Source: Streptomyces sp. NBC_01197 (GTDB lineage: Bacteria > Actinomycetota > Actinomycetes > Streptomycetales > Streptomycetaceae). From it: a stretch of DNA of 64,000 bases. Below, one piece after another: positions 16,825 to 25,667 of the stretch. Under the pieces are notes generated by a model that had not been told where the DNA came from, did no database searches, and saw only the letters and a program-made list of their open reading frames with translations. A program made the translations under genes and the position numbers. Position 1 is the stretch's first letter, and each line of letters starts with the position of its first letter. Location: contig NZ_CP108569.1 in assembly GCF_036010505.1 (NCBI RefSeq), positions 2,730,001 through 2,794,000 of the forward strand. The letters run 5' to 3'.

Positions 16825-18302
16825 CGCCCTACCACCACCTGGTCGCCGGCCTTCAGGGCGGCACCGGACGACGGAGTGACCTCCACCTGACCGTCCGCGG
16901 AGAGCCCGGCCTCGACGGAGACGTCCACCACCTTGCCGCCGCGCACGACCTGCACCCGGGCCTTCTCGTCGGCAGAGGTGTGCAGCGCGGCGACGGGCAC
17001 CGCAAGCACCTTGCCGTGCGACGAGCCCACCTCAATGGTGACCTTCGCGGATTCGCTGGCGTTCTTGGTCAGCTTCCCCGCCGGTACGGAGATCTGCACC
17101 GGTACGGGAGCCGAGGTGTCCTCGCTCCCGCCGTCCGGGGTCCCCTGCTGTTTGCCGGCATCGGTCGGGTCGTCCTTCGGCACGTCGCCGGCGAGTGCCA
17201 CCACTTCTCCGTCCACCTTCGTGCCGTCGGTGGTCTCCACCCGGGCCTGCATACCCTTGTGGAGCAGCTTGGCGTCGTCGGCCGGGACCACGGCCTGCAC
17301 CACCACCTTGGAGCTGGTCACCGTGGCGACCGGCCCGGAGGGGGTGTCCCCGGTCTTTGCGGAGACCTTGTCCAGCCGGGCCGGGAGGTCGGGCAGGAAG
17401 ACCACCTCACCGGCGGGGACCTTGGTTCCGTAACCGGCCTGGAAGGCGGAGAGCGCGGCGTCGGCGGCGTCCAACTGCTGCTGAGCCGCCTTGAGTTGTA
17501 GCTTCGCGGTGTCCCCGCCGGTGCCCGCGCCGCTGCCTGAGCCGCTGCCGGATCGCCCGGAGGCGCCGGCCCCCTTGGAGTCACCGGTCCCATCGGAGCC
17601 GCCGGTCTTCTCGGAGCCGCCGCCCGGATTCTGTGCCGCGAGGAGGGCCTGCTGCGCGGTGGTCACGGCCGCTTCGAGCGTTCCCAGCTGCTGCTTGTCG
17701 GCGACGGTGGGCTCCATGGCGTGGTAGCCCTTGCTCTTGTACCAGCGGCTCACCGCCGCGGCGTCCGACTGCCCGTACGTCCCGTTGGCAGAACCGGGGT
17801 TGAAGCCCAGCCGGGTCAATGCCTGCTGGAGCTGCCTGACGTCGTCCCCGGAGGCGCCGGGGCCCAGCGTGCGGTACATCGGCACGGTGCCCCGCAGCAC
17901 CAGCACCGGCCGCCCGCTCACCTGCATCAGCACATCCCCCTCCTTCAACTCCGCCCCGGCGGCGGGTGCCTTGGTGACCCGCTGGGCGACGCCGCCGCCG
18001 GCCCCCGAATCGCCGGACCCGGCCCCGGCGTCCGGGGACCCGACCAGCCCGGCCAGGGTCACTTTCCGCGGCGAGCCGAACCCGACCGAGCCCTGGGCCA
18101 CCACACTCGCGGTCAGCGAGCGCCGCTCGACCGTGACGGTGACCGGACGCGCCGTCGGCGGCCGGTGCGCGGCGGCGGCGTCCGCAGGCGACTGCATCCG
18201 CGTTCCGGCGAACCAGCCGCCCGCTCCGACCAGCGCCACCGCGGCGACGACGACGGTCAGCTGTCCGGAACGGGTGCCGATCAGCTTGGGGCGCTTCCTC
18301 AC
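16821..18302 (-). CDS. Membrane-fusion/adaptor-like protein with peptidoglycan-binding domain
   Basis: 493 residues from the GTG at 18302, which overlaps the lipoprotein stop as GTGA; a longer upstream start would run into that gene. An N-terminal membrane anchor (about 14-33) precedes a split biotinyl-lipoyl/HlyD-like region. A PG-binding-1 motif (QLQQALTRLGFNPGSANGTY) lies near residues 157-176, then a Gly/Ser-rich helical segment, and the C-terminal adaptor domain resumes (EVTPSSGAALKAGDQVVVGR at the end). This arrangement is common in Gram-positive MacA-like adaptors. It probably links the ABC pump to the cell wall. Confidence 0.85.
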   Translation of the reverse strand: MRKRPKLIGTRSGQLTVVVAAVALVGAGGWFAGTRMQSPADAAAAHRPPTARPVTVTVERRSLTASVVAQGSVGFGSPRKVTLAGLVGSPDAGAGSGDSGAGGGVAQRVTKAPAAGAELKEGDVLMQVSGRPVLVLRGTVPMYRTLGPGASGDDVRQLQQALTRLGFNPGSANGTYGQSDAAAVSRWYKSKGYHAMEPTVADKQQLGTLEAAVTTAQQALLAAQNPGGGSEKTGGSDGTGDSKGAGASGRSGSGSGSGAGTGGDTAKLQLKAAQQQLDAADAALSAFQAGYGTKVPAGEVVFLPDLPARLDKVSAKTGDTPSGPVATVTSSKVVVQAVVPADDAKLLHKGMQARVETTDGTKVDGEVVALAGDVPKDDPTDAGKQQGTPDGGSEDTSAPVPVQISVPAGKLTKNASESAKVTIEVGSSHGKVLAVPVAALHTSADEKARVQVVRGGKVVDVSVEAGLSADGQVEVTPSSGAALKAGDQVVVGR

Positions 18303-19243
18303 CCGGCACCGCCACCGCTCGTCGGGGCCTTCAGGAACTTCGGGAAGTAGGCGGCCCGGAACTCCTTGCCGCACTTCAGGTCCTGCATCGCCAGCTGAAT
18401 GTCCTTGGTGAGCAGAGGGAGAGCGTCCTTCTTGCTCATGGAATTACGGGTGTTCCCGTCGTCGCCGACCGGGGAGACACCACCGGCGCCGGCCGGAGCG
18501 GACTTGAGCGCCTGGAGCCTGACCATGTCCCCGATGCCGGTCGGCTGCGTGGTCGTCACGGAGATGCCGTCCTTCGTCAGACAGGAGGCGTACGACTGCG
18601 CCAGCCCGACCAGCTTCGGATCGCCGTTGAGCGCTTGCGCGTTGGCCTGGTTCTGGCTCGCGGTTCTGGTGCTCCGCTCCTGGGCCGTCGCTGAGCCGTA
18701 GACCGACCTGTCGGCCTCTCCCTGGCAGCCGGTCCAGCCCTTCTCCCCGGTCTTCGGGTCGGGGGGAGTGCCCAACGCCTTGTTGTACGCGGTCTTCTGC
18801 TCGGGAGTGAGCGTGTCCACGTAGGCCGCGTTGGGCGTCCTGCCCGAGTCCTTCTGAGCGGCCGTACTGCCCGGTGAACTGGCGTCGTTGGGGTAGACGA
18901 TGCCCGAATAGATGCCGAACCCGTACTTCTGCCGGTACTTCTTCGTCAGCGCGTAGTCCGCCCCGTCAGTGGTCCAGGAGGCGGCGGGGTCCTCGGGGGC
19001 CACGGCGGTGTAGGTGAACCCCTGCTTCTTCATGCAGGCCGCGATCGCGTTCTCCAGGAGGTACTGCTTCTTGAGATCGGCGTTCGCGTCGGCGGGGATG
19101 TCGAGCTGCCCCGACGATCCGGCCGTGGTCTTCCCTCCCTTCGCCGAGTGGGATTCCGAGCCGGTGCCGGTGCCGCAAGCCGCCAGCAGCGGCAGCAGGG
19201 TCACTGCCACGGCCAGTCTCCGGACAGTGCGGGATCGATTCAT
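18299..19243 (-). CDS. Secreted lipoprotein, first gene of ABC-adaptor operon
   Basis: 314 residues. A basic N-terminus and a hydrophobic stretch end in the lipobox LLAAC (Cys23). The mature part has Cys-containing segments (ACMKKQGFTY, GCQGEADRSV, YASCLTKDGI, LKCGKEFRAAYFPKFLKAP), so disulphides are possible. I do not recognise a named domain; similar lipoproteins occur beside MacB-type transporters in Streptomyces. Translationally coupled to the adaptor. Confidence 0.75.
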   Translation of the reverse strand: MNRSRTVRRLAVAVTLLPLLAACGTGTGSESHSAKGGKTTAGSSGQLDIPADANADLKKQYLLENAIAACMKKQGFTYTAVAPEDPAASWTTDGADYALTKKYRQKYGFGIYSGIVYPNDASSPGSTAAQKDSGRTPNAAYVDTLTPEQKTAYNKALGTPPDPKTGEKGWTGCQGEADRSVYGSATAQERSTRTASQNQANAQALNGDPKLVGLAQSYASCLTKDGISVTTTQPTGIGDMVRLQALKSAPAGAGGVSPVGDDGNTRNSMSKKDALPLLTKDIQLAMQDLKCGKEFRAAYFPKFLKAPTSGGGAG

Positions 19244-19399
19244 TGACTTTCATCCGATCGAGAGGGGGGGGCTTCCTGGGAGCCAGTGCCGCGACAGGCA
19301 CTAGGAAGAACGCGGAGTTCACAGTGGCGCCGACAGTTCATGGCCATGGGTTCAGCACATGACCGAGCTGTAACGGCCGCCCCCCGTGGCGGCCCGCCT

Positions 19400-19552
19400 C
19401 GGTGGCGCAACCGCGTAGGGCCGGCCTCGGCGACCGGCCTCAGTGACGCATCCCCGTATGACCGGCCTCGATGACGCAGACCCGGTGACGCAGACCCGGT
19501 GACCGGCCTCGGTCATACGTCCCGGTCATACGTCCCGGTCATACGTCCTCGG
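19400..19552 (+). repeat. Degenerate tandem-repeat region
   Basis: The 309-bp gap between the lipoprotein start and the stop of the DUF3152 gene is largely repetitive. TGACGCAGACCCGG occurs twice in tandem at 19472-19499 and CGGTCATACGTCC three times at 19510-19548. They are embedded in diverged copies of ACCGGCCTCGGTGACGCA-like units from about 19400. No gene is supported here. Confidence 0.8.
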
Positions 19553-20461
19553 TCATGCGGGCGGCCCGGTGACCAGGTCACCGTTCTTGTCATAGGGCCA
19601 GGCGTTGGCGACGCATCCGTGCAAGCCCTTGATCTGCTGCATCATCACGGGGGCCAGCCGTCCGGCGCCCGCGCAGGTCACGTGCGAGTAGCCGAGGAAG
19701 TGCCCCATCTCGTGGTTGATGATCAGCGCCCGGTAGTCGTGGATGGGCCCGTCGAAGGTGGGCGAGCCCTTGACCCAGCGCCTGAGGTTCACCACCACCC
19801 CGCCGGGAACCTCGCAGTTGTACTCGCCTCCGGTGTCCTGGTGGATGCCCGCCCAGCACAGGGAGTCCGCCGTGCCCGGTGTCGCGATCTTCACCGTGAG
19901 ATCGTGCGGCGCCCCCGCGCTCACCAGCTGGAACGCGTAGTCCGGATCGTGGGTCCAGCCCCGCGGGGCGGCGAGTATCCCGGCGATCTCTTTCGCCGCC
20001 TGGGACGCCGAGGTGTCGAGGCCGGTCTCGATCTCCACCACGTAGCGCAGCGGGTGGGAACCGCTGCCCACCGTCGCGCCACCGGCCTGCGCGGTGACGA
20101 ATGTCCCGCTGCCCTTCGAGGGGACCTCGGTCCCGTGATGGCTCGGGGTATGACTCGGGGAAGGCGGCGGCGTGGGAGAGGGGGTGGGCTTGGGGGGCGG
20201 CGCGGTGGGAGCGGGAGTGCGGGCGACGTGTGTGCTCGGCGGGCGCGGCGCACTGCTTGACGCGTCGCTCCGCCCGCCCCCCAGGAAGTACGTCGCCGGG
20301 ACCAGCAGGCCGACGGCCACCAGCGCACCGACCAGCAGACTCCGGCCCCGGCGGCGCGGGTGTCCCCGGCGATGGGAGGTCCGGCGCCGACGGCCGACGC
20401 GATGGGCGGACGCGGTGCTGGCGGTAGGGGGTGCGGATTGCCGCTGTCGTGCCGAATGCAT
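19553..20461 (-). CDS. DUF3152 protein, membrane-anchored metalloprotease-like
   Basis: 302 residues. A very basic N-terminus is followed by one TM (about 42-62) and a Pro/Thr/Ser-rich linker (about 70-110) typical of wall-spanning regions. The C-terminal DUF3152 domain carries HEMGHFLGYSH near residues 247-257, an exact HExxHxxGxxH zinc-metallopeptidase (metzincin) motif. Paired Cys are in SLCWAG, EYNCEV, VTCAGA and HGCVAN. Probably surface-exposed. Divergent from the response regulator gene at 20664. Confidence 0.82.
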   Translation of the reverse strand: MHSARQRQSAPPTASTASAHRVGRRRRTSHRRGHPRRRGRSLLVGALVAVGLLVPATYFLGGGRSDASSSAPRPPSTHVARTPAPTAPPPKPTPSPTPPPSPSHTPSHHGTEVPSKGSGTFVTAQAGGATVGSGSHPLRYVVEIETGLDTSASQAAKEIAGILAAPRGWTHDPDYAFQLVSAGAPHDLTVKIATPGTADSLCWAGIHQDTGGEYNCEVPGGVVVNLRRWVKGSPTFDGPIHDYRALIINHEMGHFLGYSHVTCAGAGRLAPVMMQQIKGLHGCVANAWPYDKNGDLVTGPPA

Positions 20462-20663
20462 GGCAGCTCAAACTGGCCATTTCAGTTGACCGCCATGTGC
20501 GGGGACTGTAATAAAAGAGTAACGACGTGCGGTTTCATGGCGGCTTCGGCCAATTCGGACCGGAACACCCGTACCCCCGGGCCGTTGTGATCGTTGTGTA
20601 ACGGCCCTCGGAGCGGGTCTTCCTCAGGACGGCCACGCCATCCGAGCTGCTTAGACTGTCGAA

Positions 20664-21350
20664 ATGCCACGGATCCTGATCGTCGAGGACGACCACGATG
20701 TCCGCAGTGCCGTCCAGTTGGGTCTGCGGCATCAAGGGCATGAGGTCTTCGCCGTGGGAACGGGCGAAGAGGGGCTGGAACAGCTCCGCCCCTTCCGGCC
20801 GGACGTCGTCGTACTCGACCTCATGCTGCCCGGCATCTCCGGCCTGGAGGTGTGCAGCCGGATCAGGGACCGCGACCAGGTCCCGATCATCATGGTGACG
20901 GCCCGGGGGGACGACATCGACGTGGTCGTGGGTCTGGAGGCCGGCGCGGACGACTACGTGGTCAAGCCCGTGCAGGCGCGGGTGCTCGACGCACGGATAC
21001 GGGCCGTACTGCGAAGACAGGACACGTCGGTACCGGACGGCGCCCGGCCCCGGCTGGAGACGCACGGCGAGCTCGTCGTGGACCGGGCCGGCCTCGTGGT
21101 GACGCACCGCGGCGAACCCGTCGCCCTCGCCCCTTCCGAACTGCGGCTGCTGCTGACCCTGTCGGCCTCGCCAGGCCAGGTGTTCAGCCGCCAGCAGCTG
21201 CTGGAAGCGGTCTGGGAACACAGCTACCACGGCGACGTACGGCTCGTGGACGCCTGCGTGAAGCGACTGCGCAACAAGCTCGCGGAGGGCAGGAATCCCC
21301 AGTACGTGCAGACCGTACGCGGATTCGGCTACCGCTTCGGCACCCCATGA
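20664..21350 (+). CDS. OmpR-family response regulator, AfsQ1-like paralogue
   Basis: 228 residues. Receiver with acidic pair in VEDD (8-10), phospho-acceptor Asp52 (VVLDLMLPG) and the conserved Lys in YVVKPVQ. C-terminal winged helix ends TVRGFGYRFGTP. The stretch DDIDVVVGLE.GADDYVVKPVQ.RVLDARIRAVLRR is nearly identical to that of the AfsQ1 protein encoded at 39058, so the two are close paralogues. Its stop overlaps the kinase start (ATGA). Confidence 0.92.
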   Translation: MPRILIVEDDHDVRSAVQLGLRHQGHEVFAVGTGEEGLEQLRPFRPDVVVLDLMLPGISGLEVCSRIRDRDQVPIIMVTARGDDIDVVVGLEAGADDYVVKPVQARVLDARIRAVLRRQDTSVPDGARPRLETHGELVVDRAGLVVTHRGEPVALAPSELRLLLTLSASPGQVFSRQQLLEAVWEHSYHGDVRLVDACVKRLRNKLAEGRNPQYVQTVRGFGYRFGTP

Positions 21351-23062
21351 GCGGCGGCCGGATATCCACGCGGACACAGAAGACGGCGCGGATGCAGAAG
21401 ACCGCGCGAGCGCGGAGAACCGTGCGGGCACGCGAGGCCGAGCATCTGCACGAAGCCACCACGGCCGACGAGGCCGACGAGGCCGTCCGGAGAACGGGCC
21501 CCGTACGGGGAACCGGCCACGTACGGCGAACCGACCCCCTGCGGTTCCTCCGTGCGACCTTGGCGCGCATCCCGCTCCCCCTGCGCGGCCTGCGCCCCCG
21601 CCTGCTGGCGGCCTTCGTCCTGGTGGCCATGACCGGCGCCCTGGGCACCGGCCTCCTCGCCTTCCGCGAGGCGCGCACGGGAGTGCTCCAGCAGAGCCAG
21701 GACTCCGTCATCCACCAGTTCCGTACGAGCGTCAACGCCGTCGCGCCCTACCTCCCCACCGCCCCGGACCGGTCGGCTCTCCAGTCCGCGGTGAACCAGG
21801 TGCTGTACACGAACCCGTCGTCGGGGTGGCGGGTCATGGCCACGTACGGCGGCCTCCGCGCCTACGCGCCGAGCGCTGATTTCGACGAGCTGAGCCCCGA
21901 ACTGCGCCGATCCGTAAGGGACAGACGTGCCGCGGTGTTCCAGCGGGTGAACGTGGACGGGCACCCTCGTCTCGTCGTCGGTATGCCCATCACGTACACC
22001 TGGGGCGAGGGCAGGGAGTCCAGGCTCTCCGGGATCGTGATGTACCTGGAGGTACCGCAGAACACCGAAGAGGCGTACGTCAAGGCCATGGTCAGCGGCA
22101 TCGAACGTGCCACCGCGGTGGCGTTCTGCCTCGCCGTCGTCCTGGCGCTGCTCGCCGCGAGCGGCGTACTGCGTCCTGTACGCGCGTTGCGCGGGGCGAC
22201 GCGCCGGATGGCCGCGGGGCACCTCGACGTACGGCTGGCCGTCACCGGCTCCGACGAACTGGCCGACCTCTCCCGGTCCTTCAACGAAACGGCCGCCGAA
22301 CTGGAGCGTACCGTCAGTGAGTTGCGCCGTCTGGAGGCCCAGGCACGCCGCTTCGTGGCGGACGTCTCCCACGAGCTGCGCACCCCGCTGGCGGCGATGT
22401 CTGCGGTCACCGACGTGCTGGACGAGAAAGCGCTGAGTCTGGGAGGGGAGACGGGCGACGCGCTGCGGCTCATCAGCGAGGGAACGGGCCGGCTGAGCGG
22501 ACTGGTGAACGACCTGATGGAGATCTCCCGCTTCGACGCGGGGGTGGTCGAACTCAACCGGGACGAGATCGACCTGGCCGAGTCCGTACGGCGCACCCTC
22601 GCCTCCCGGGGGTGGCAGGAGCAGGTGGAGACCCGGCTGCCCGGGCCGGGTGTGCTCCGTACGCGCGTCGATCCGCGCAGGCTCGATGTGGTGACGGCCA
22701 ACCTGGTCGGCAACGCGCTGCGGCACGGGGCGCAACCCGTGCGGCTGACTGTGGGGGTGCGGGAGGAGAGTGCGGACATGGCGTGGGCCGTCATCGAGGT
22801 GACCGACAACGGACCGGGGATCGCCGAGGAGGCCATGCCGCACGTCTTCGAGCGGTTCTACAAGGCGAGCACGTCACGGACCAGGAGCCAGAGCAGCGGT
22901 CTTGGCCTGGCCATCACGGCGGAGAACGTGCGCCTGCACGGGGGGCGCATCCGGGCGGCGAACCTGCCCCGGGGCGGCGCGGTGTTCACCGTCGAACTCC
23001 CGCTGCTCCGCGACGAGGCCGACGCCGATACCGATGCCCACGTCGGTGGGGGCGCCCGGTGA
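21347..23062 (+). CDS. Sensor histidine kinase, partner of the AfsQ1-like regulator
   Basis: 571 residues from the ATG at 21347; a longer in-frame extension into the regulator gene is rejected. The first 75 residues are an unusually long basic leader with repeats of QKTAR and VRRT type. Then come TM1 (about 88-108), an extracytoplasmic sensor, TM2 near 255-275, HAMP, and the H-box DVSHELRTPLAAM (His near 341). The N-box (NLVGNALRHGA) and G-boxes (DNGPGIAEE, SSGLGLAI) are intact. Start and stop overlap the regulator and lipoprotein genes by 4 bp each. Confidence 0.9.
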   Translation: MSGGRISTRTQKTARMQKTARARRTVRAREAEHLHEATTADEADEAVRRTGPVRGTGHVRRTDPLRFLRATLARIPLPLRGLRPRLLAAFVLVAMTGALGTGLLAFREARTGVLQQSQDSVIHQFRTSVNAVAPYLPTAPDRSALQSAVNQVLYTNPSSGWRVMATYGGLRAYAPSADFDELSPELRRSVRDRRAAVFQRVNVDGHPRLVVGMPITYTWGEGRESRLSGIVMYLEVPQNTEEAYVKAMVSGIERATAVAFCLAVVLALLAASGVLRPVRALRGATRRMAAGHLDVRLAVTGSDELADLSRSFNETAAELERTVSELRRLEAQARRFVADVSHELRTPLAAMSAVTDVLDEKALSLGGETGDALRLISEGTGRLSGLVNDLMEISRFDAGVVELNRDEIDLAESVRRTLASRGWQEQVETRLPGPGVLRTRVDPRRLDVVTANLVGNALRHGAQPVRLTVGVREESADMAWAVIEVTDNGPGIAEEAMPHVFERFYKASTSRTRSQSSGLGLAITAENVRLHGGRIRAANLPRGGAVFTVELPLLRDEADADTDAHVGGGAR

Positions 23063-23646
23063 GGGGCTCGCGGGTGGCGGCGCTGCTGTCCGGGCTCACA
23101 GCCGCGGTCACGCTCGCGGCGTGCGGCGTCCCCCCGACCGGTGTTATCGAGACCGGGGAACCGGCGAGCGGCATGTTCTCCACGAGCCCGCAACGCTCGA
23201 CGGCCCCCACCGTCTCCCTCTTTTTCCTGCACGACGGAAACCTGACGGCCTACCCCCGCCGGACCGACGACGCCGGGAACTTCAGAGCCGTTGTCCGTCT
23301 GCTGTTCGAGGGACCGACCGCGAGCGAGGCCGCGACGGCCACCACGGAGCTGCCCCACCTGACGGACGCGCCCCGGGTGTCCACCACCGAAGACGGCACC
23401 CTCTCCGTCCAACTCCTCGGCGTCAGGGCCCCGCTGAACCATCAGGCCATGCTCCAGCTGGCGTGCACGGTGGCGCAGTGGCCCCTGACCGGCTCCCCCC
23501 TCCCGGCAGGGGAAGCCGCCGGAGGTGCCGCGCGCAGCACCCCCGTGCACCGCAGCGTCCATGTACGCGGGGACGGGTGGAAGATGACGGAGTCGGACTA
23601 CGCGTGCCCCGTCGCGCTCCAGCCGCGGGCCACGCAGAAAAACTGA
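23059..23646 (+). CDS. Lipoprotein of the two-component cassette (GerMN-like)
   Basis: 195 residues, GTG start within GTGA of the kinase stop. Signal peptide with lipobox LAAC (Cys22). The mature domain pattern (VSLFFLHDGNLTAYPRR, VVRLLFEGPTA) resembles GerMN-type spore-germination lipoproteins. The same regulator-kinase-lipoprotein order recurs at 39058-41836, where the lipoprotein also begins with an LxxC lipobox. It probably modulates the kinase outside the membrane; that is inference. Confidence 0.8.
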   Translation: MRGSRVAALLSGLTAAVTLAACGVPPTGVIETGEPASGMFSTSPQRSTAPTVSLFFLHDGNLTAYPRRTDDAGNFRAVVRLLFEGPTASEAATATTELPHLTDAPRVSTTEDGTLSVQLLGVRAPLNHQAMLQLACTVAQWPLTGSPLPAGEAAGGAARSTPVHRSVHVRGDGWKMTESDYACPVALQPRATQKN

Positions 23647-23773
23647 CCCCACGGCGGCACCCGGCTCCCCGCCGGTCTGCGCCCCGCGCGCTCGGGACAT
23701 GCCAGCGAGAAGCCCCACCGCGCGCCGTCGCACGATGGGGCACTCCCAGCCGGTACGCGTGGGGCCGGGGCGG

Positions 23774-23983
23774 TCAGACGGCGTCGAACTCTCCGGCCTT
23801 GACGCCCGTAACGAAGGAAGCGAACGAACCAGCGGTGAGACCCAGGACCGGACCGCCCGGGTTCTTGGAGTCACGGACGGGAACCATGCCGCGCGAGGTG
23901 ACCAGGTTGGTGGCGACCTCGATGCATTCGCCGCCGTTGTTGCTGTACGAGGACGTGAACCAGCGGGGGGATTCGGTCGTCAT
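23774..23983 (-). CDS. DUF397 protein
   Basis: 69 residues with the DUF397 pattern: WFTSSYSNNGGECIEVA near the start, RDSKNPGGPVL in the middle and a terminal FVTGVKAGEFDA. Such proteins are partners of adjacent XRE/DUF5753 regulators in actinomycetes (BldB and WhiJ-type pairs are known). Its start overlaps the stop of the regulator at 23980. Confidence 0.88.
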   Translation of the reverse strand: MTTESPRWFTSSYSNNGGECIEVATNLVTSRGMVPVRDSKNPGGPVLGLTAGSFASFVTGVKAGEFDAV

Positions 23984-24816
23984 GGGGTGCCCTTTCGCAA
24001 CTGGTTGATCATGGCCACGGACGCCTCCTGAGACAGCGATACGGCCTGGAGTTGATGGTAGGCCGTCAACATGGGCATCACCGATGGCGCCTCTCGGTCC
24101 ACATAACCCTGGGCCTGGGACTCGGCGTAACTGATCACGGACCGGTCCGGCAACGTCAGGAGGATCACGGGCATGTCGAACGGGCGTCGCTCGCCTATCT
24201 CGTACGGTGCCACCTGCAACAGCGTATTGGCCTGCTCGGCGAACTCGACCAGCCGGACCAACTGGGCATCCATGACGTCAGCACCGCCAATGGGCCGACG
24301 GATGCAGCTCTCATCCAGGGTCACAAACAGCATGGGCAGCCGGGGCCGCGCCAGTGCGGCCTGTCGTTCCGCCAGGAACGAGAGCCGCTCATTCGCCTGG
24401 TCGGGCGTAATGGCACCCCGCCGCACGGCACTGTCCGCCAACACCCGTGCGTACTCGGGAGTCTGGAGCAGGCCGGGGATGATCCCAAGAGTGAACATGC
24501 GGATCTCCGCCGCCCGGCCCTCGTAACCCACGTACTGCGGGAAGCCCTCCAGTAGCGAGCCGTGCCGGATCTCGCGCCATTCACGCTCGAACGAGTCAGC
24601 GGTTTCGACGGTCCCGAACGTGACATCAGTACTGCGTGTAAAACGTAGAGTTGGCGGTTTGCGGCCAGTTTCAACTGCCGAAATATGCCTACCCGAGTAG
24701 CCGACCAGCTCGGCGAATTCGTCCTGAGTCCAGCCACGCGCCTCGCGCAATCTGCGCAGCCGCGCTCCGAAAGCCTCTGCCGGGCTTGCTTCGGGATTCA
24801 ATTCCTTGCGGTTCAC
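23980..24816 (-). CDS. XRE-family regulator with DUF5753 domain
   Basis: 278 residues. An N-terminal HTH (FGARLRRLREARGWTQDEFA and following, residues about 16-65) is followed by DUF5753 (IIPGLLQTPEYARVL, DESCIRRPIGG, LQVAPYEIG). The GTG at 24816 is preferred to the TTG one codon upstream because GGAGG is 8 nt away. WhiJ-like regulator paired with the DUF397 gene downstream. A palindromic sequence at 24841-24857 lies in the divergent promoter region. Confidence 0.88.
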   Translation of the reverse strand: MNRKELNPEASPAEAFGARLRRLREARGWTQDEFAELVGYSGRHISAVETGRKPPTLRFTRSTDVTFGTVETADSFEREWREIRHGSLLEGFPQYVGYEGRAAEIRMFTLGIIPGLLQTPEYARVLADSAVRRGAITPDQANERLSFLAERQAALARPRLPMLFVTLDESCIRRPIGGADVMDAQLVRLVEFAEQANTLLQVAPYEIGERRPFDMPVILLTLPDRSVISYAESQAQGYVDREAPSVMPMLTAYHQLQAVSLSQEASVAMINQLRKGTP

Positions 24817-24840
24817 CAATGTGCCCTCCGCATACAGAAC

Positions 24841-24857
24841 GTTGAAGAGATCTCAAC
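24841..24857. promoter_or_regulatory. Possible operator between XRE gene and micro-operon
   Basis: GTTGAAGAGATCTCAAC is a 17-bp near palindrome (GTTGA/TCAAC arms around GAGATCTC). It lies in the 95-bp gap between the XRE gene start (24816) and the divergent micro-operon (24912). It is a plausible binding site for the XRE protein, with no further evidence. Confidence 0.45.
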
Positions 24858-24911
24858 TGTAGGTCACGCTGAGCCCGCTTGGTAGTGGAATGACTACGGA
24901 GAGGAGTGGTA

Positions 24912-25178
24912 GTGGCTGCACAGAACAGTCCGAACGGGCAGGATCCCTCGTGCGTCCCAGATCTCGGCATGGTCATGGTCGATACGGGGCACGGCAACAG
25001 AACCGGGGAGTTTCGGGGGCTGGCCGGCCCGTACTGGTCGCTTCGGCCGGTGAGCGGCGGTGCCGAATGGGAGGCCGTCCCCGAGGAGGTTCGGACACCG
25101 ACTCGCATAGAGCTTCTTGCCGTTGAGATCGCACGGGTCAATGCCCGGAGCCGGAGCCGCAGGAGGCTGGGATCGTGA
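24912..25178 (+). CDS. Small conserved actinobacterial protein of unknown function
   Basis: 88 residues from the GTG at 24912, with GAGAGGAG 5 nt upstream. The core EFRGLAGPYWSLRPVSGGA followed by EWEAVPEEVR recalls small Streptomyces hypothetical proteins often near XRE/DUF397 pairs. No catalytic or metal motif. The end overlaps the next gene by 4 bp. First gene of a three-gene unit divergent from the XRE regulator. Confidence 0.65.
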   Translation: MAAQNSPNGQDPSCVPDLGMVMVDTGHGNRTGEFRGLAGPYWSLRPVSGGAEWEAVPEEVRTPTRIELLAVEIARVNARSRSRRRLGS

Positions 25179-25339
25179 CACTCACACCCACACCTGATGA
25201 CGAACCATGCACGCGGTGCGAGGAGTTCGACCTCGCCGAAGCCGTCGCCAAGGCCGAGGGCGACGCCAGCAGGGAAACCGACTGCCGGGTTCTGCGCAGG
25301 CGGCACCGGCAGGCCGACCATGGAGGGCAGTCATCGTGA
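25175..25339 (+). CDS. Very small protein with CxxC motif
   Basis: 54 residues, GTG at 25175 inside GTGA of the previous gene, stop inside GTGA of the next. The sequence starts MTLTPTPDDEPCTRCEEFD and has one further Cys (TDCRVL), so it could bind a metal or form disulphides. No family recognised. The double 4-bp overlap argues that it is a real gene. Confidence 0.6.
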   Translation: MTLTPTPDDEPCTRCEEFDLAEAVAKAEGDASRETDCRVLRRRHRQADHGGQSS

Positions 25340-25644
25340 CCTACTCACTGATCCGGCTCGTCCTCGCCGCAGGAGTCGTGCAGATCCGCCTGCGACGGCA
25401 CCTGCCCCGCATCATGCGCGTACTCGCCCCACAACGGCCCGGCCTGCCAGCCCTGTTCGCGGAACTGCAACGCATCGAGTCCGACCTGGCCTACCGCACG
25501 CGGTTCTTCGCCGGACTCAACGCCGCCGTCGCCGAGCGGAACGCGGAACGCGTCGCCGAACTGGAAGCACTCCGAACCGCCGTCGACCAGCTCCGGAACC
25601 TGGTCCATCCGGCAACGGCGACGGCGCACGCACCGTACAACTGA
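25336..25644 (+). CDS. Small helical protein of unknown function
   Basis: 102 residues, GTG at 25336. Starts with a hydrophobic segment (YSLIRLVLAAGVVQI), then basic residues, then a probable coiled coil (about 45-90: ELQRIESDLAYRTRFF, ERNAERVAELEALRTAVDQL). Could be membrane-associated. Last gene of the micro-operon, ending 23 bp before the converging HxlR gene. Confidence 0.6.
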   Translation: MTYSLIRLVLAAGVVQIRLRRHLPRIMRVLAPQRPGLPALFAELQRIESDLAYRTRFFAGLNAAVAERNAERVAELEALRTAVDQLRNLVHPATATAHAPYN

Positions 25645-25667
25645 CTGATAGCTCCCCGCGATCAGGC

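Noticed and set aside
19472..19548. CRISPR or attachment-site array
   Set aside because: Units abut with no unique spacers, and no recombinase is nearby.
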